A DNA stretch of 7,041 nt from VFMC01 sp039796935 (GTDB lineage Bacteria; Actinomycetota; Acidimicrobiia; Acidimicrobiales; Ilumatobacteraceae), in contig JBDKIV010000213.1 of assembly GCA_039796935.1 (NCBI GenBank), positions 1 to 7,041 of the forward strand. The letters are read 5' to 3'. Shown in pieces: positions 5,813 to 7,041 of this stretch; the stretch's first letter is position 1; the number at the start of each line of letters is the position of its first letter. Below the pieces are notes generated by a model. The model was not told the DNA's origin. It worked only from the letters and a program-made list of their open reading frames with translations, and searched no databases. A program made the translations under genes and the position numbers.

Positions 5813-6612
5813 CTGCACTCGTCACTGGCGGCGCCAGCGGCATCGGCTTGGCGATCGTGGAGAGGTTGTCTCGAGCAGGCATGGCGGTTGCTGTGCTGGA
5901 CATCAATGGTGAACGGGCTGTGTCGACTGCTGCGCAGTTCGATGACGCCATCGGGGTGCACTGTGACGTGTCGGACCGGCAGTCGGTCGATGCCGCCGTC
6001 CAGACCACGTTGGAGCGCTTCGGTCGTATCGACCTCGCTGTGAATAATGCGGGAATCTCGGGCAGCCTGGCCGAGACGATGCGACGAAGTGAGTTCATGG
6101 AGCGCTACACCTCCGAACTGCTCGATTCGATGCAGGCGCCGACCTCCAGCGTCGACGTCACCGTCGCGACCACCGACGAGGATTGGCGTCGAATGTTTGC
6201 GATCCATGTCGACGGCACGTTCTACGTCACCCGTGCCGTGCTGCCCGACATGTTGCAGCGACGTTCGGGAGTGATCGTGAACGTGTCGTCGATCTGCGGG
6301 TTGAACGGCTGCATCGGTTCGCCTGCGTACTCGGCGGCCAAAGCTGCGGTGATCGGGTTCACGAAATCGCTGGCTCGCGAAGTGGCGAATCAGGGCATCC
6401 GCGTGAATGTCGTGGCGCCTGGCTTCATCGACACCTCCATCACTCCGGTCCGCAGCACGTCGGAACGGGCGCTCGCCGTGGCGCAGATTCCTCTCGGCCG
6501 ACTCGGCACGCCAGGCGAAGTGGCGGAGTGCGTGTACTTCCTGGCGTCCGATGCGAGTTCGTACTTCACGGGAGCGGTCGTGTCACCGAATGGTGGCGCG
6601 GCCATGGGCTAG
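5809..6612 (+). CDS. Short-chain dehydrogenase/reductase, probably NAD(H)-linked, with an insertion and His in place of the catalytic Asn
   Basis: A 267-residue SDR. The glycine motif is TGGASGIG (6-13), Asp31 ends strand 2 (VLDIN) and indicates NAD(H), NNAG is at 79-82, and Ser161, Tyr174 and Lys178 (YSAAK) form the catalytic core. The fourth catalytic residue, normally Asn in an N-x-x-G pattern, is His133 in IHVDGTF. Between NNAG and the DEDWRRMF helix lies a stretch of about 40 residues (84-123), longer than the usual 20 or so, with a helix-like MRRSEFMERYTSELLDSM. The start is GTG 5809, overlapping the previous stop as GTGA. GTG 5806 is nearly as good and sits 9 bases from AAGGA (5792-5796). 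The N-terminus begins directly at strand 1, so an upstream ATG at 5725 is unlikely. It probably oxidises a hydroxyl group in the same pathway. Confidence 0.92.
   Translation: MTALVTGGASGIGLAIVERLSRAGMAVAVLDINGERAVSTAAQFDDAIGVHCDVSDRQSVDAAVQTTLERFGRIDLAVNNAGISGSLAETMRRSEFMERYTSELLDSMQAPTSSVDVTVATTDEDWRRMFAIHVDGTFYVTRAVLPDMLQRRSGVIVNVSSICGLNGCIGSPAYSAAKAAVIGFTKSLAREVANQGIRVNVVAPGFIDTSITPVRSTSERALAVAQIPLGRLGTPGEVAECVYFLASDASSYFTGAVVSPNGGAAMG
6609..6612. other. Shared CTAG: overlapping stop codons of convergent genes
   Basis: The palindrome CTAG carries the TAG stop of the second SDR on the plus strand and the TAG stop of the EthD-family gene on the minus strand. The two coding regions overlap tail to tail by four bases. 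Confidence 0.9.
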
Positions 6613-6998
6613 TCCGCAGGTGCGGACGAGCCGATGACGATGAGCTCGCTGCCGACGAAGATCGGCGAGCGCGGAAGGTCGAGGAAGCGGCGCTCGTCTT
6701 CGAGGAGGGCCGCTGCCGCTGCTTGTCCTTCTGCGGTTGATGGACGCCTCAGCGCTGCCAGATCGTCGACCCAGACCTGCGCGACCCCGTCGTAGGGTTC
6801 GGGCGAGCCGCCGTTGCGGGCCTGAAGGCCCTGGTGGAGCCGAGGCTCGTCGATCGTGCGCAACTGCACGTATCGTCGGATTCCGAGGACCGGCGCGTGC
6901 GTGCGAACCAGTGGTGCATGCACGTCTCGCCAGTAGTCCGAGAACTCGGTCCAGGTGAGGCTCGGGAGTCGTCGGAGGCAGAACGTCATGGTCAGCAT
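6609..6998 (-). CDS. EthD domain-containing protein
   Basis: A 129-residue protein of the EthD family, small dimeric ferredoxin-like (alpha-beta barrel) proteins found near cytochrome P450 and other catabolic genes. The N-terminal pattern MLTMTFCLRRLPSLT followed by FSDYWRDVHAPLV (19-31, His27) is diagnostic. YDGVAQVWVDDLAAL (69-83) and LLEDERRFLDL (98-108), then a closing strand SELIVIG, complete the fold. I chose ATG 6998 because family members start just before the first strand and a TATACT box lies six bases upstream. ATG 7016 would add six residues that include the box itself, and ATG 6989 is also possible. The gene converges on the operon and has its own promoter, so co-regulation is not assured. 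Its exact activity is unknown; monooxygenase accessory or lyase roles have been proposed for relatives. Confidence 0.88.
   Translation of the reverse strand: MLTMTFCLRRLPSLTWTEFSDYWRDVHAPLVRTHAPVLGIRRYVQLRTIDEPRLHQGLQARNGGSPEPYDGVAQVWVDDLAALRRPSTAEGQAAAAALLEDERRFLDLPRSPIFVGSELIVIGSSAPAD
6612..6627 (+). terminator. Possible short terminator hairpin at the end of the operon
   Basis: GTCCGC and GCGGAC form a perfect 6-base-pair GC-rich stem around an AGGT loop, beginning at the last base of the SDR stop codon. No T-run follows, so it is not a textbook intrinsic terminator. It lies inside the end of the opposing EthD gene and could act weakly in either direction. Confidence 0.3.
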
Positions 6999-7032
6999 CG
7001 CCCGAGTATATGACATTGACGTCGAAGTCGAA
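6999..7032 (-). promoter_or_regulatory. Candidate leaderless promoter of the EthD-family gene
   Basis: On the minus strand TATACT (7010-7005) matches the -10 consensus at five of six positions and ends six bases before ATG 6998, the spacing expected when transcription starts at the start codon itself. A TTCGAC (7032-7027) lies 16 bases upstream as a weak -35 candidate and is repeated directly at 7026-7021. No ribosome binding site precedes the ATG, which agrees with leaderless translation. Confidence 0.42.
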
Positions 7033-7041
7033 TAGGATGTT

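Noticed and set aside
5809..6612. Mycofactocin-coupled SDR as identity of the second SDR
   Set aside because: In that group the insertion lies between strands 2 and 3. Here strands 2 and 3 are normally spaced and the extra residues follow NNAG.

Overview
The window is a densely packed stretch of high-GC DNA (above about 60% by eye), probably from an actinomycete-type bacterium. Supporting signs are a deazaflavin (F420)-dependent nitroreductase-family protein, an Ltp2-like thiolase fold beside a zinc-ribbon/OB-fold (DUF35) protein, GTG starts at tight gene junctions, and a likely leaderless promoter. The lineage cannot be fixed more closely from sequence alone; Mycobacteriales relatives and Acidimicrobiia are both plausible. 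No RNA genes, mobile elements, CRISPR arrays or long repeats are visible.

Layout. Nine genes run rightward without intergenic gaps: the 3' end of a CaiB/BaiF family III CoA-transferase (1-233), a metal-dependent amidohydrolase-2 protein (230-1318), a thiolase-fold lipid-transfer/aldolase-like protein (1318-2490), its probable DUF35 partner (2487-2918), a DDN-type nitroreductase-family protein (2915-3379), an SDR oxidoreductase (3376-4146), a SnoaL-like protein with an extra C-terminal part (4146-4862), a duplicated AhpD/carboxymuconolactone-decarboxylase-like protein (4859-5812) and a second SDR (5809-6612). All eight junctions overlap by 1 or 4 bases, so this is almost certainly one translationally coupled operon whose promoter and first genes lie left of the window. 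A leftward EthD-family gene (6609-6998) converges on it. The two stop codons share one CTAG palindrome, and a TATACT box lies just upstream of the EthD gene start.

How the genes may work together. The set reads as a CoA-dependent catabolic pathway for a cyclic or branched compound such as a steroid, terpenoid or alicyclic acid. The CoA-transferase would activate an acid. The SDRs would oxidise or reduce hydroxyl and keto groups, one probably with NADP(H) and the other with NAD(H). The thiolase-fold/DUF35 pair would cleave a C-C bond by retro-aldol chemistry: the protein lacks all three classical thiolase catalytic residues and has tyrosines at two of the active-site positions. The amidohydrolase, SnoaL-like, AhpD-like and EthD-like proteins would handle hydrolysis, decarboxylation or isomerisation of intermediates. 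The substrate is unknown and the pathway order is inference. I do not recognise this exact gene combination as a named characterised pathway.
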